A stretch of 64,000 nt of DNA from Bugula neritina. Lineage: Eukaryota; Bryozoa; Gymnolaemata; Cheilostomatida; Bugulidae. The stretch is from NCBI GenBank assembly GCA_964035545.1, contig OZ037767.1:26273628-26337627 (forward strand), in the 5' to 3' direction. The translations under genes and the position numbers were made by a program. Numbering within the stretch: the stretch's first letter is position 1; each line of letters starts with the position of its first letter. Shown here in pieces: positions 1-11,112 of this stretch. Below the pieces are notes generated by a model, which saw only the letters and a program-made list of their open reading frames with translations, was not told where the DNA came from and searched no databases.

Positions 1-1339
1 ATAAGGCAAACATTATTATTGATCGGCTATAAAAAGGCGAATTATAAGTAAATCTGTGTCTGATGATGATTTTCTTCACCATTTTTATTATAATAACTAC
101 TTTTACAAAAAAGTAATGAGAAGCATGAGCAGGTTGGTTTGGACTCCGGAAGATGATATTTTAAATGTGTACAATTGAGCTTTGCCAATAAATTTAGGCT
201 GAACTATATATAAATGAGCAATTTGGTTTTTAACACAATTCTATTGGTTAAAATGCATATTTTTATACTATCTTGATATAATGACTCTAGAGTCAATTTA
301 TCTCAGATATAGTTACAGAAGAAATACCCTAAAGCTTTCCTATAATTTAAAATATATATGGTTATATTTAGGTCACCTATTAGAAAAATGATCTTGGGCT
401 GCCTCATTCAAAGATCATAGGCATGTACTTTTTTCATGTGTGCCATTTGTCACAAAAATAATAATTTCCTATCAGCAAATAAAACAAGCTGAGTTTGAGA
501 CTGGTGCATTTTTGTGTGAAACATGGAGTAAAAATATTTTAGAGAACAATATTGTTATTATAGTTGACACATACCAGAAAAAAAATGTGTTCAACTACAA
601 TTTTTCAAACATTGTGGAATTTCTAAAAAAGTACAACTCAAATCCTTACAATTAAATCATGAGGAAGCAGATACACAAACTTTGTTACATGCAAAATATC
701 TTATATGAACATCATAATCTCACGTGTAATAATCAAATCTCAATCTTTCATTCTAAGTCTCGCTCTTTGCAAAGCATTACCTTCTTACCAATTATATTTT
801 GTCACGGGTGTGGTAATCATGGTGTCATGCCAGATAGAGGCTAGGCTAAATTTCCTACTTAGACGCTAGTTATTTATTTTGGTAAAATGTATTTTCATGT
901 GTAACTTATTTTAATATTATTGAAATATATGTATATTTAAATAAACTTGGATCAATTGCTTGTTATTTAGCACATAAATAAACTTCTTTGATTTGCATTA
1001 ACTTATTAATTTTGTATATATTTTATACATCTTGCCTGTTGTTTGAAAAGATATTTTGTTAATAAGTATCCATTAAAAATAGTGTCTATTATTAATGTAT
1101 TACTACTTTTTGTCCCACACAAATTCGAAAAACAATAGAATATTATTCGAGATAATTCATGTTAGCTACTATAGCTATTAAAATATTAGCTATTTAGCAA
1201 TCAATTCATCAGATATATAGATAATATTAATATATATAAGGTAACAAAATAAAAACAGCGTCTATTTGGGAGGAAACCATAGTCACATTAGCTATTTGGA
1301 TGTCAACATTGCAGCAAATAAATCCAAACCCCAGTTGTG
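1..1339. other. AT-rich stretch, no recognisable feature
   Basis: I see no gene here. Two short open frames (440-655 and 659-844, + strand) have no recognisable motif, no splice context and the low-complexity composition expected of chance frames in AT-rich DNA. Confidence 0.5.
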
Positions 1340-1917
1340 AGCAGCACTTACTAGATTTCATGCTTTAACAGGTTGTGATTAGACTATAGTGCTTTTTATG
1401 GAAAAGAATAGCGCACAGCCTACTCTCTTTTGAGAAAATATCCATAATGTATGGGAAGCTTTGAACACCTTGGGAAGTATTTTATGAAGCAGGAAATTCA
1501 AATGTAGATGGCGTCTGATACACTGTATTTTGTTCATCACTTAATAGAGTTTGCCTCCAACAAAAGATGAATTATATTTGCATGTAAAAAGAGCAAATTA
1601 TCAGGCAGCCATTTGGAGAAAGAGACCACAGCCACCCCAAAACATCATGGAAGTATTGTTGAGAATTATGGCAGCATAAATATGAAGTGGATGATTCAAG
1701 CATCCGCACATGAGTATGTATATTGCAAAGTTTAAACTGCTCCTGTAAGATCAGCTGCAACATATCAAGATGTGGATGTCAAAAGTCTCAAATACAGTGC
1801 ATGCATACTGATGTTTGTCAATGTAAAGATTGTCTGCAAAAAGAAGCTCTATATATTGGGGAAGAAGCTGATGAGACTGACAGCTGTGACAATGATGGCG
1901 AGAATACTTTTTCATAA
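1340..1917 (+). pseudogene. Decayed HALTGCD / cysteine-tail family gene
   Basis: Three landmarks of a protein family that is repetitive in invertebrate genomes appear in order but in different frames. A HALTGCD motif at 1359-1379 is followed at once by a TAG stop. A RANYQAAIW motif starts at 1590. A cysteine-rich tail lies near 1738-1857 with the spacing C-x-C-x3-C-x4-C-x-C, followed by a further C-x-C-x2-C cluster. Stops and frame changes separate the blocks, so this is a broken copy. The family's molecular function is unknown to me; family assignment is by motif memory. The open frame covering the cysteine tail (1723-1917) should not be taken as a small cysteine-rich secreted protein. Confidence 0.6.
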
Positions 1918-2547
1918 TAAAGCACTTTTTTTAAACATTTGTTATATATTTTGCTGCAAGCAATTTGATTTTGATCATCTCTCATGCTTCCGTTCCTTTA
2001 AATAATTTTACAGAATCTTGTTGATTTTTGCAGACGTTTAACGGCTACCGACAGACTAGCAAATGATTCACTTGGGCTGAGCTCAAGAGGTTTCAATATT
2101 TATTCATTTCAACATTTATTTTGTACCATAATTTTATAAATATAATTTTTTCACACATCAGCATGATTTTTTTTATTTTTGTATAAATAGCTTAGTCATA
2201 CAATTATTCTGCATGCTTATGCCTCATGCAATATATTATATATGTCAATTCATAACAAACATATATGTTTATATAAACAACTTGGTTTTAATTATAGTTA
2301 GCGTCTTGCAGTCTTTAAATTCAATATCAGCATAAAATTTCAAGTAAGAGACAATTATTTTTGGTATTTCAGCAAATATTTTTTCTTCAAGATAGCTTGA
2401 TAAAATTGGATACTATTTGGCACAATCCACATTTCTTTTTATCACCCATCTAAAATGCCAGTTTGTTTTTGGCAATAACTTGAGTTTGGGTAGAGATAAA
2501 ATTTTAGAATTTGTAGATTCAGAATCAGCACAAAATTCTGATCTAGA

Positions 2548-4350
2548 AACAACTTTTTTTGAGTGGCCACCTAGTAAAGTGTAATAAGCCAATTTGTTGA
2601 GCACTTTTTGGGAGGTTACTTCTAGACTAGATGTTGACAGGCCGTAAGACATCAACTAATATACGGTGTTAAGTTACCAATCTTTCTATTAGCACAACAC
2701 TTTTTTTTGCCAGGAATTGCATGCAAAGTGCTTTTGCACTGAATACCAAGCCCCTGACACTGAGGCAATGTCAGATAAACACAAACTGGCTGCTACTATT
2801 AGCTCAGTGATTTTACAAAATGGTATGAGCTAAATTCCAGGAATCTTAGCTTTTGTTCATTAGCTTTTGGACTAAACACTTTTCAAATACAGGACTAAAT
2901 ATCAATAAGGAGTTTTGTAAAGCTTAATCAATGAACAAAAACACCTGCATGTATTTATTCTTAAAGATATCACCTCCCCGGTGTTTTGATTAAATGCTGT
3001 TTGTGCATTGATGTCTTTGAGCAATTATTTGTGCTTTTTTTAAAATCCATATTTTACTGAATGCGCAACATCAAGTTTCTGCCTGGAGTTTCTTATTTTA
3101 GATCCAACTATGTAAATAGCTAACTTTTGCACTCAAACATTGTTTACATACTCCTTAGCTATTGATCTTACATAACTTCTCGTGTTTTTTTTTCATTTAG
3201 TGCATTTTTGAGACAATATATCAGCTAATCAAAACAGTTTAATAATCAAATAAAAACACAAGCTTTTCATTGGATTTATTTTTGACACCTTGCTTATTAA
3301 TAACATTCCAAATAACTCAACGCCAATTAGAATTGCCATGTACCCAGTGATCATTCAACCTTTCTTCAAGGCTTTACATTCACATTTACTGTTTGCAAAA
3401 GGATTTTGAATTTTTAAATTACTAAAACAGGCCAATATGATAGAAAGTATGTTATTCCTATTGTGTACATCTTTCACATAGTCAAATGGTGTCGAAGTTT
3501 CAAATTTTTTTCTAATAAAGTTAGTTTTTATCAAACAATAGCTATACTACTTATAGATAAAACAGTCTCTATATAATGCTTATATATGATAAGTACAACT
3601 GTCTACTAAAAACAAACATATTTAATTAATTACACTTCAAAACATTGACATTTTGTAAATCTCTTCTTGAAAAATAGCATCTTGGAGAGCTGAAGGTTGC
3701 ATAATTAATTTCACTTAAACTTATACCAAAAAGCTATAATTTTAAAAAGCTATTTATAAACTAGTCATATACAAAAAAGTGTGATCTTGAAACTCAAATG
3801 CACATTATTAATTTCATTTAGTTGTTGTTCTGTTACACCTCCTTCAATGCCAAATATTGAAAATAACTAGTTTGATAATCATAATAGAGTAGCCAGTAGA
3901 ATTTATAATGTTATGCATGTAGATAGATGTGGTGCGGTGATGATGAAATTAAGAAAATCCTGTATTCTATATTGCAACACTTTTAAAGATATAGCAAAAG
4001 AAAATATGCTCTCATTAGAAATTTAATCCAAAATGACTTAAGAAAATTAAAAAACTTGGGCTAATGAATTCTTTCCTGTGCAGCATTTAAATTGGTATGT
4101 TTTTTGCAACATGTTTTGCACTTTTAATCATATTTGAATAATTAACGTTTTTTGAATCAACTAAGCAGCTAAAGCGTGCAGTAAACAACCTTCTTGGATT
4201 TTCATTGAATAGAAAAACTTTCTTTACAAAAAAAATTTTTATGTTGAAAATACCTGCAGTTTTTCGCAAAAACAGCTTGATTAGTCTTATAGAAGTAACC
4301 TCCAATTATCTTTCACGATCATTACACTTGGAGGGGTGGCCACGCAATCT
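2548..4350. repeat. About 1.8-kb block with degenerate inverted ends
   Basis: The left end (2548-2630) and the right end (4283-4350) are imperfect reverse complements. They share GTGGCCACC, AAGTGTAAT and GAGGTTACTTCTA in matching order. The interior has two modules: X (2632-2950) and Y (2964-4300). Both recur at 45.8-47.5 kb in the opposite order, Y then X. This may be a foldback or DNA transposon, or two inverted copies of another repeat. No transposase is recognisable inside. Confidence 0.5.
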
Positions 4351-4446
4351 TTTTAGAAATAGAGAGTTTGAAGGGTCCTAATAAATCTGTGAAAACTCTA
4401 GACTGTTCTGTGCACCCAGTTAGCCACAAAAGCGCTTCAAACTTTG

Positions 4447-4664
4447 AAAATTGTTTGCTGATGACACCAGTGTTTTCTCCACAGATATTATGAACTTACA
4501 GCACAGAGTTAACAAAATTAGTCAATGGTGTGTACTCTGTGTAGCAAACAAAATTGTTTCAAATTCACAAAAAATCTTGTATTTCATGAATCCCAAAAAC
4601 ATTTTTTAAAACCTTTTAATCGTATAGTTTTGAACAACATACCTATGTCAATCTTTAAGGGTAC
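4447..4664 (+). mobile_element. Fragment of a jockey-type non-LTR retrotransposon (RT)
   Basis: Translation gives an FADDT-type reverse transcriptase catalytic motif followed by sequence near-identical to the RT relics at 19.3-20.9 kb and 61.3-62.9 kb (there on the - strand) and at 48.65-49.7 kb. Frameshifts are present. The fragment ends abruptly at the inner part of the palindrome near 4665. Confidence 0.75.
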
Positions 4665-4720
4665 TCATACTGTATGAGTACTCCTAAAGATCGACCACCC
4701 TGCTGTATGCAAGCTGAGTG
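4665..4720. repeat. Truncated copy of the long palindrome at 49.9 kb
   Basis: The inner inverted repeat around TACTCATACTGTATGAGTA and the complete right arm are present. The outer left arm found at 49883 is missing and is replaced by the RT fragment. The boundary marks where the left duplication unit was broken. Confidence 0.6.
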
Positions 4721-5142
4721 ATACTCTTGGGGTAGACATACTGGTCTAGCCTAGCATGCAGTGGTGCCCAGTGTGTTAATATTTGATAAGTTTAAACAGA
4801 AGCCAAAAATGTTTGTTAGATATGATTGGATATTTTAAAAAGTCAAGTTATCTGGCCACACTGAAGGCCTAGTTTTCTTAACTCATTATGAATAATTCAG
4901 AAAGCAAATTTCTCAATTTCAAAGTTTAAAGGTGCACACTGTGTGTAATGCTAGTATTATATAATAATATATCTAGTTATTATACATGTACTGGTTAAAA
5001 TGTTCTAAGTCTTAGAATTATTTACATGGTACCAGATGAGGTGATATATCAGCAGCATTTTCTAACTGCAACCATCACAAAATCTGATCAAAGTATGCAA
5101 CTTGAATGCACAATTCTATTATGTCCACATTTTAATATTAGG

Positions 5143-5330
5143 CCAATAAAAGCAATTCTGTGCATGTGTTTTGAAAATTTATTGGCTGACTGAACCATAA
5201 ACGTGTTTTATTGGTTGATCTGTTTAAATACGCATTGTGCAAGTGCCTGATTGTATGGTATATATATATATTTGTTTACTTACTCAAAAATTATTTAAGC
5301 TCACAGTTAGCCATTTAGCAGCATCAGGTA
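5143..5330 (+). promoter_or_regulatory. Inferred promoter and noncoding first exon of A1
   Basis: Three CCAAT boxes (5143 forward; 5181 and 5210 as ATTGG) precede a TATA-like run at 5258-5272. About 55 bases further is a CAG|GT splice donor after 5327. It can pair with the acceptor ending at 5789, 23 bases before the start codon. The same arrangement is kept upstream of B1, A2 and B2. Promoter activity is inferred from conservation and motif order only. Confidence 0.5.
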
Positions 5331-5812
5331 GACAGCGGTTTATTTTGAATAGCAATTGTTGTTAACCCGCATTTACTTCATAAACAGTTCACCATTTATA
5401 AAATTTTGAAGCACAGTTGTGCAGAAATATTTGACTTATAATAGGTTTTTATGCAAAGATTTTAATTTGAGTTTGGAGATGGTGGTCATGTTATCTTAAT
5501 TATTCATGTCATACCTGTTTGGATAAATTTTAATTCTAATCCCATTTACTTTATCCAGTTTATTTTTTTCTAAATTAAGCTTTAAATCATGTTTTCTAAA
5601 ACCATATAACAATTTGAAACAACCACTCTAATTTTGCAAAATTGGTGTTCAACTTATTTTTTCCCTAATTCGCCGAACAAATAGGCCTTGTTGTTACTTA
5701 ATTGGATAATAAAGAAAGTTTTTTTTTAATCAATGGGGTATAATGAAATTTTCACAAAGCATCTTATATAAAATTAATTGTTGTTTCAGTCAGATCCTAA
5801 CACTGTGCAGCC

Positions 5813-8379
5813 ATGGTACTAATCCTAGAAAAACAGAGAGTTGAAAGACACGTGTTTCAACACAAAGGCCACATTGTTGAACACCCCTCAACACAGAAAA
5901 AGTTAGAAGTAAGTTAGCATGTCTTACTTTGCTGTACAATTATATCTTAGCCAAGTTGTAAGCTATAGATTGCAGGCCGTAAGCTACTTCATCAAATTAA
6001 TAATCATCTATGAACTATTACAATGTTGAAAAACATAGTTGAGTTGTTTCGCTTAAGGAACACTGACTAATTGCCCAAACCATGAGCCTAATGAAAAGTA
6101 AGGTTCCAAAGCTTGGTAAAGCAAAATAATTTTCTAGTATAATATTCAATGAATTTATCATGTAACTGACATAAAGACGTTTAACAACTTAAAAGAAAGT
6201 ACAGCATAACACACTGCAGCAAGCTTTCCTGCTTTACTTTAGTTTCTTTAATGCACTACTAAATTTCAAAACAAAAATGACCCGAAACCACAGAATGTGT
6301 TTTCTATTTATCGTAAAACTGTATTTAGATATTGAAATCATATAATTTGCTCATGAATTTCATAGAGAGTGAATGCAGGATACAAAGACTTACCAGAAAC
6401 TGTAATTGAACATAATGTTCTGTACGCTACCCAAGAGGAGTTTGTGGTGATTGATGAGGCATCTAGAGGTACTATAACTTTAAATTTTGATATTATATTA
6501 GTATTAAAACTATTACATAGTATATACTGATGGTAAAATGCCTGTTAGTTGAGTTAAGTGTCCGTAGTTAACACAAGTTTATATTTATTTTGCTTATTCA
6601 TTATTCTTTTATTCCTTGCAAAAATATTCTGTATGCTATGTGGGTATTTCAGAAAAAAATTAGAGTTTATGTGTTGCTGTCAACAGTTTGAAACAAATTC
6701 AAGGGTAAGCCAGGAATAAAAAATTATTGCATGGCAAAAGCTTTTAGCTTTTAAGCCAGATCAGTGACCAAACCTGTGTTGCGGCAGCCAAGAATATCAT
6801 GTTATGAAGGTCAGCAATAATTAGTATTAGGTAGTGTTCTAATACCATAGGAACTTCATATCCTAATAGAAAAACATCAGCCTGACTGCAAAATTTATTA
6901 CAAACCAATTTTAAGCATACAACTTTTATACAGTCTGTAGATGATAAATAAGATATATATGAATATTTTATTACTGAATATAGATGAGATGTGTCAGAGA
7001 CATTTCAGCTTCTGGGCTTCTTTATTCAATATTTTCTGCCACAGCACTACTTTGTGCAAAGCCTATTTAAAGCTATTTTTATACGTATTGTTTCATACAG
7101 GGTCTATACAGTACATAGCTACAGATGAGGCTACCACCTGCCATATTGTCATCCTTGTACAACCAGGTACAGTAACTATATTCTACTCACTCAACCTGCA
7201 TTTGTTATGTCATATAATCATATTTTATGCTACTTTTTAAATTATGTTTAAAACTGATTTTTTACCATAAAGTCTATATGCTGGTAAATCAATATGGAGG
7301 GCAAATTTGTCTGGCATTGCAGAAGAGAAGATTTACATACAGACCAATGAGATGACGTCCACTTGAACCGGCTTTGTTATGTATAAACTATAGACTACAT
7401 GTATCTAGAGATCAATTAGCATGTTATACTTTACTCCGTTAGATCTCAAGGTTTATGGGCTCGGCCATTTTGATGGGAAGAAGAAATCAGGTCAGGAAGA
7501 GTCTAATACTAACCAAGGAATCACTTCCATGCTGGATGCTATGGACGCTCGCTGTGGAACATCTGGCTCTGCCTCAACGTAGGTTTATTCTGCAGTCTGT
7601 AACAAATGTATATAATACTATTGTGATCACACCCAATAAAATAAATAAACATAGAAGTTATAGCATTATAAAGTTTGTATGAAACCATATTTTGCAAAGC
7701 GAAATATACATATTGCATTGCATGTATAAGCTGCTATTTTTAATATGTTTTAACAATTGTCAGATTATAATGCATTTTTTATTTATTTTTTGAATGAAGC
7801 TAGTTAAATGAAAAAATACTTTTATATAACAGTAATTTCCTAATTATTAAATTTGCAACTCAGCAGCTAAAATGTAGCGCAATACACCTATAAGCAAATA
7901 CCACAGCTTAAACACCCACTAAGCATACCTAAGCGTCAAGTAAACCATTATGGAATTTAATTTTGACAGTCTTTACTAGACAATTTCAGTCAATAACAGT
8001 CTAAAGGTGCATTTATAATACCTATAGGTTTTGTAGTCAAAATTCAATTTCAAGTGAAGGTATAAACGCACCTTTAGTTAATATTGTTTCTTGAATTTTA
8101 AATTCAGTAGCCTGTGAATTATGTTAAGCATGAACTGTTAATGTAGCATATGAGATACCTGACTGTATGTAAGTAGGCATAGTTTTTATGTTCTGTAGCT
8201 ATGATCTTTATATGTTTGGTGGATTTGCTGACCCAATGGGAACATCTGCCGAAGTGTCTAAAGAGCTTGTAGGTAACTGTATAAATCTATCAAACTTGTA
8301 TATGCATTGTACCTGCAGTACAACTATAATAAAGTTTAGAGGACAGACAACATTCTCTGATCTAAATAATACACACACA

Positions 8380-8427
<48 letters not shown>

Positions 8428-8495
8428 CACACGCACACACGCACACACGCACACACGCACACACGCACACACGCACACACGCACACACGCACACA

Positions 8496-8583
<88 letters not shown>

Positions 8584-11101
8584 CACGCACGCACGCACAC
8601 ACGCACGCACACATATATACACGTGTGGCATTTTTCTGTGTCCATTTATTTGTATTACAATATTACCTGACCTAAATAATACATATATATTTTTGGCTAC
8701 CAACTTGAAGGTATTGAGTGACATTTTATGGTTCATTGGCTAGCAGACTTACAGGTAAAGCAGTTGTTTGCCTTGAAATATTGTTAGTCTACAAACTGGC
8801 TCGAATTTTAGTTTTTATGCCTTATGACTTTTCTGTAAAGTAACTATGTCATTAATACTTGGTTTGTAATGTACATTTACAATTAAATGTGCTCTTTATA
8901 TTATAAATAATAAAATTATTAATAAATTTAGAGGCAATGAGTAAAGCATCTCAGATTATCACCACTAAAACCATGATGATTGATAAAGCCAAAATCGTTC
9001 ATTAAATATTTCTTTATTTAATATTTATTTAAGAACATTATTTTATTACATCATTTATAACTATAATAAAATTTAATATAAAATATGTTTTTTGTATCAT
9101 TAATAAAGTTATTATTCCATGCAGAGGCCATTACTAATGCACCTCAGCAATTCAATATTAAAGCCATGGTGGTTGATGATGAGAACACTTATATTGAGTA
9201 TGGAGTGCCCTACCCACTCTGGAGAGGAGCAGGTAACTCCTACAGAACATGTTTACTTGTCAGATAGCATGCAAAGTTGATGTGTGTATGTGTGTGTAAA
9301 CCATATATCATCGCTTCAAATTGTAGTGCATTTTTGAAAAAAGTCATGTTGACATGAATAAAAGTATTGCATTAACTACGTGTATAAATATTAGACTACT
9401 AATGTGTACATGCTGTATAAGCCATCACTTCTCATGTATTCATAACATCTACATGTATACTCCAATATTGTAGCTATCAAGTTTGAGCCAGATATCTCCA
9501 ACTTTTCTATTTTACGAGTCAAAGTTACAGCAACTGGAAAAGGGCCGATTCAACCATGTAAGATGGCTCGACTTTTCACTGACGTTGGAACGGTAAATGG
9601 AAACTTATGTTTCACTAGCTTTCCTTTTATAAGATGTCTTTTTAAATTGAAGTAATTATAAGATGGCAGTGAGTTGTATCATCACTAAATCTTTGGTCAT
9701 TTGAGACATATAATTAGCTAAATAATATATTGTCTTCACATGAGCAAGTTTAACTATGTAAAAGTAACCAGGCAAATTACCTTGTAGAGTTTGTTTGAGC
9801 CTTTTATTATAGATAATTTATAAACAAAGAAAAAGTTTGTTTAGAGACCTAAAGCTATGGTAATGGATTTCAGTGGTGTAATTAATTGTAGTTATTATAT
9901 CGAAAGGGTCGACTCTATATTGTATATATTATTGTGGAGATCGACTGCATCGACCTCCAGCGACTTGTATCTATGGTCGACAGTGGCACCACTAGTAACA
10001 ACCAATCAGGACTGACATACTAATTGATAGCAGGTGGAGCTAGCTACTCGTAGTGGAAGCGCTGAGTAGCTAGCCGGGCAGAGCAGCTTGGGACTTCATT
10101 TAGAGTAGTTGTGTGTAAAGGCTCACTTATTATGTAATCGTTTCAATTCATGTTAGCAGTAACTAGAGTTTCTTGTATCTTGTAAATAATAAACTTGTCA
10201 TAACGTAAATAACCTGGTGTAGTAGCTTTGTTTAAGTCGACCCACATAATATAGTGAATTGCGAAATTCACTACACTATGTCTTGCATTGGTGTTGACTA
10301 GTTACACTAAGTGGTATGAAACTCATATCCTCAAATTCCAAATCTAAAGTGCGCTTTTTTCTTACATTTATGTAGATTCAAAACGGTTATGACAACGATA
10401 ATAAACTAATGATAATGCGTCCCTTTGGAGTTACATACCCAGTGGATGAGACCCAGATAGTGCAATCAGACGAGTGGATACGAAACGTGAGACCTTACAC
10501 TCTTTATAGAAATGCCAATTATTGCAACTGGGCATAATTCTTTAAATAATGTTTTAATAATTTGTGCAATTTTTATTCTCTATTACTCATGACTAATGAT
10601 CTTTTACATGAAATTTGAGGATAAAAAGCATGCAGTGTTAAAATAGTTAAAGCTAGTTGCAAAATGGCTTAAAACGTATAAAGATTTATTCTTTAAAATA
10701 GCAAATGATCAGCTAGATGAACTTTAAACAATAAATATAAAAACATAAGGTATATAATCTGCTTAAAGTTTATTTATATGAACAGAAATTAATATTTCAT
10801 ACTTAATAAAAATGACTATACCTAAGATTTTCTCCTAGTTGAAAACTTAAAATATTACTTGTTATTGCATTGTAGAAATTACTCGTGGTTGCAGTTTGTA
10901 AGTTACCAAAAGCAATAAGCAATTTTGTAGAACATGTCTTCAAGCCCTCCTCAGGAACGAGCTGATTTTGAGAAAGCTACCCGAGAAGGCCTCGCTTTCC
11001 TTCTGAAGTATGAAGACCCCTTAACTGAGTTCTTCAACAACCAATCAATGTACTTCATGCTGAAAGCTGATGGCACATGGGAGCAAACTACTGCTCCTTA
11101 A
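5813..11101 (+). CDS. NTAN1-like: NTAN1-like protein N-terminal asparagine amidohydrolase, copy A1
   Basis: Nine coding exons join in phase: 5813-5908, 6366-6468, 7101-7166, 7443-7578, 8199-8272, 9125-9232, 9474-9592, 10376-10486 and 10931-11101, encoding 327 aa (mammalian NTAN1 is about 310 aa). NTAN1 deamidates N-terminal Asn to Asp, feeding proteins into the Arg/N-degron pathway. Residues 73-82 contain [10 protein letters not shown], matching the conserved block that carries the proposed nucleophilic Cys (here Cys80). [13 protein letters not shown] and the C-terminal LAFLLKY...FFNNQSMYF blocks also match in order. All introns are GT-AG. A TAA at 11099 replaces a TCA codon found in A2, removing a basic tail encoded by a tenth exon (homologue at 11862). 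The stop lies 11 bases before the exon junction, so nonsense-mediated decay is unlikely. Intron 5 holds a large CACG/CA microsatellite and intron 7 a 416-base insertion. Confidence 0.85.
8001..8077. mobile_element. Short MITE in A1 intron 4
   Basis: A 77-base element has 17-base terminal inverted repeats (CTAAAGGTGC... at both ends, one mismatch). A copy lies at the same place in A2 (52986-53059). The termini resemble those of the larger elements at 17186 and 59197. Confidence 0.6.
8371..8612. repeat. CACG/CA compound microsatellite in A1 intron 5
   Basis: About 240 bases of CACG tetranucleotide repeats are interleaved with CACACACG blocks. The same intron of A2 has a pure CA tract instead. 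The long open frames across it are artefacts of repeat periodicity. Confidence 0.95.
9860..10275 (+). mobile_element. 416-base insertion in A1 intron 7 (possible solo LTR)
   Basis: The insert is absent from A2, where the flanks read directly CTAAAACTATGTCTTGC. In A1 it is bounded by the direct repeat CTATG (9855-9859 and 10276-10280). It contains an AATAAA at 10188, a hairpin with GCTAGCTACTC arms near 10037-10072, and ends in ACTACA with a 9-base stem just before. These suit a solo LTR, but a clean TG start at the boundary is not evident. Confidence 0.5.
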
Positions 11102-11112
11102 TCTGCTTCCAG

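Noticed and set aside
1723-1917. Small cysteine-rich protein or toxin-like peptide
   Set aside because: No signal peptide, and the cysteine pattern with upstream HALTGCD and RANYQA remnants identifies a pseudogene tail.
7167-7240. Extension of A1 exon 3 encoding [10 protein letters not shown]
   Set aside because: A consensus CAG|GTACAG donor at 7166 joins in phase to exon 4 and restores family similarity (HFDG aligned with the family's HCDG). The extension would break the frame.
8371-8612. CRISPR-like array of short repeats
   Set aside because: Pure microsatellite without spacers, in a eukaryotic intron.
8188-8736. Long open frames of Thr-His-Ala-Arg or Cys-Val-Arg-Ala repeats
   Set aside because: They are translations of the CACG microsatellite. 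Only 8199-8272 (exon 5) is coding.
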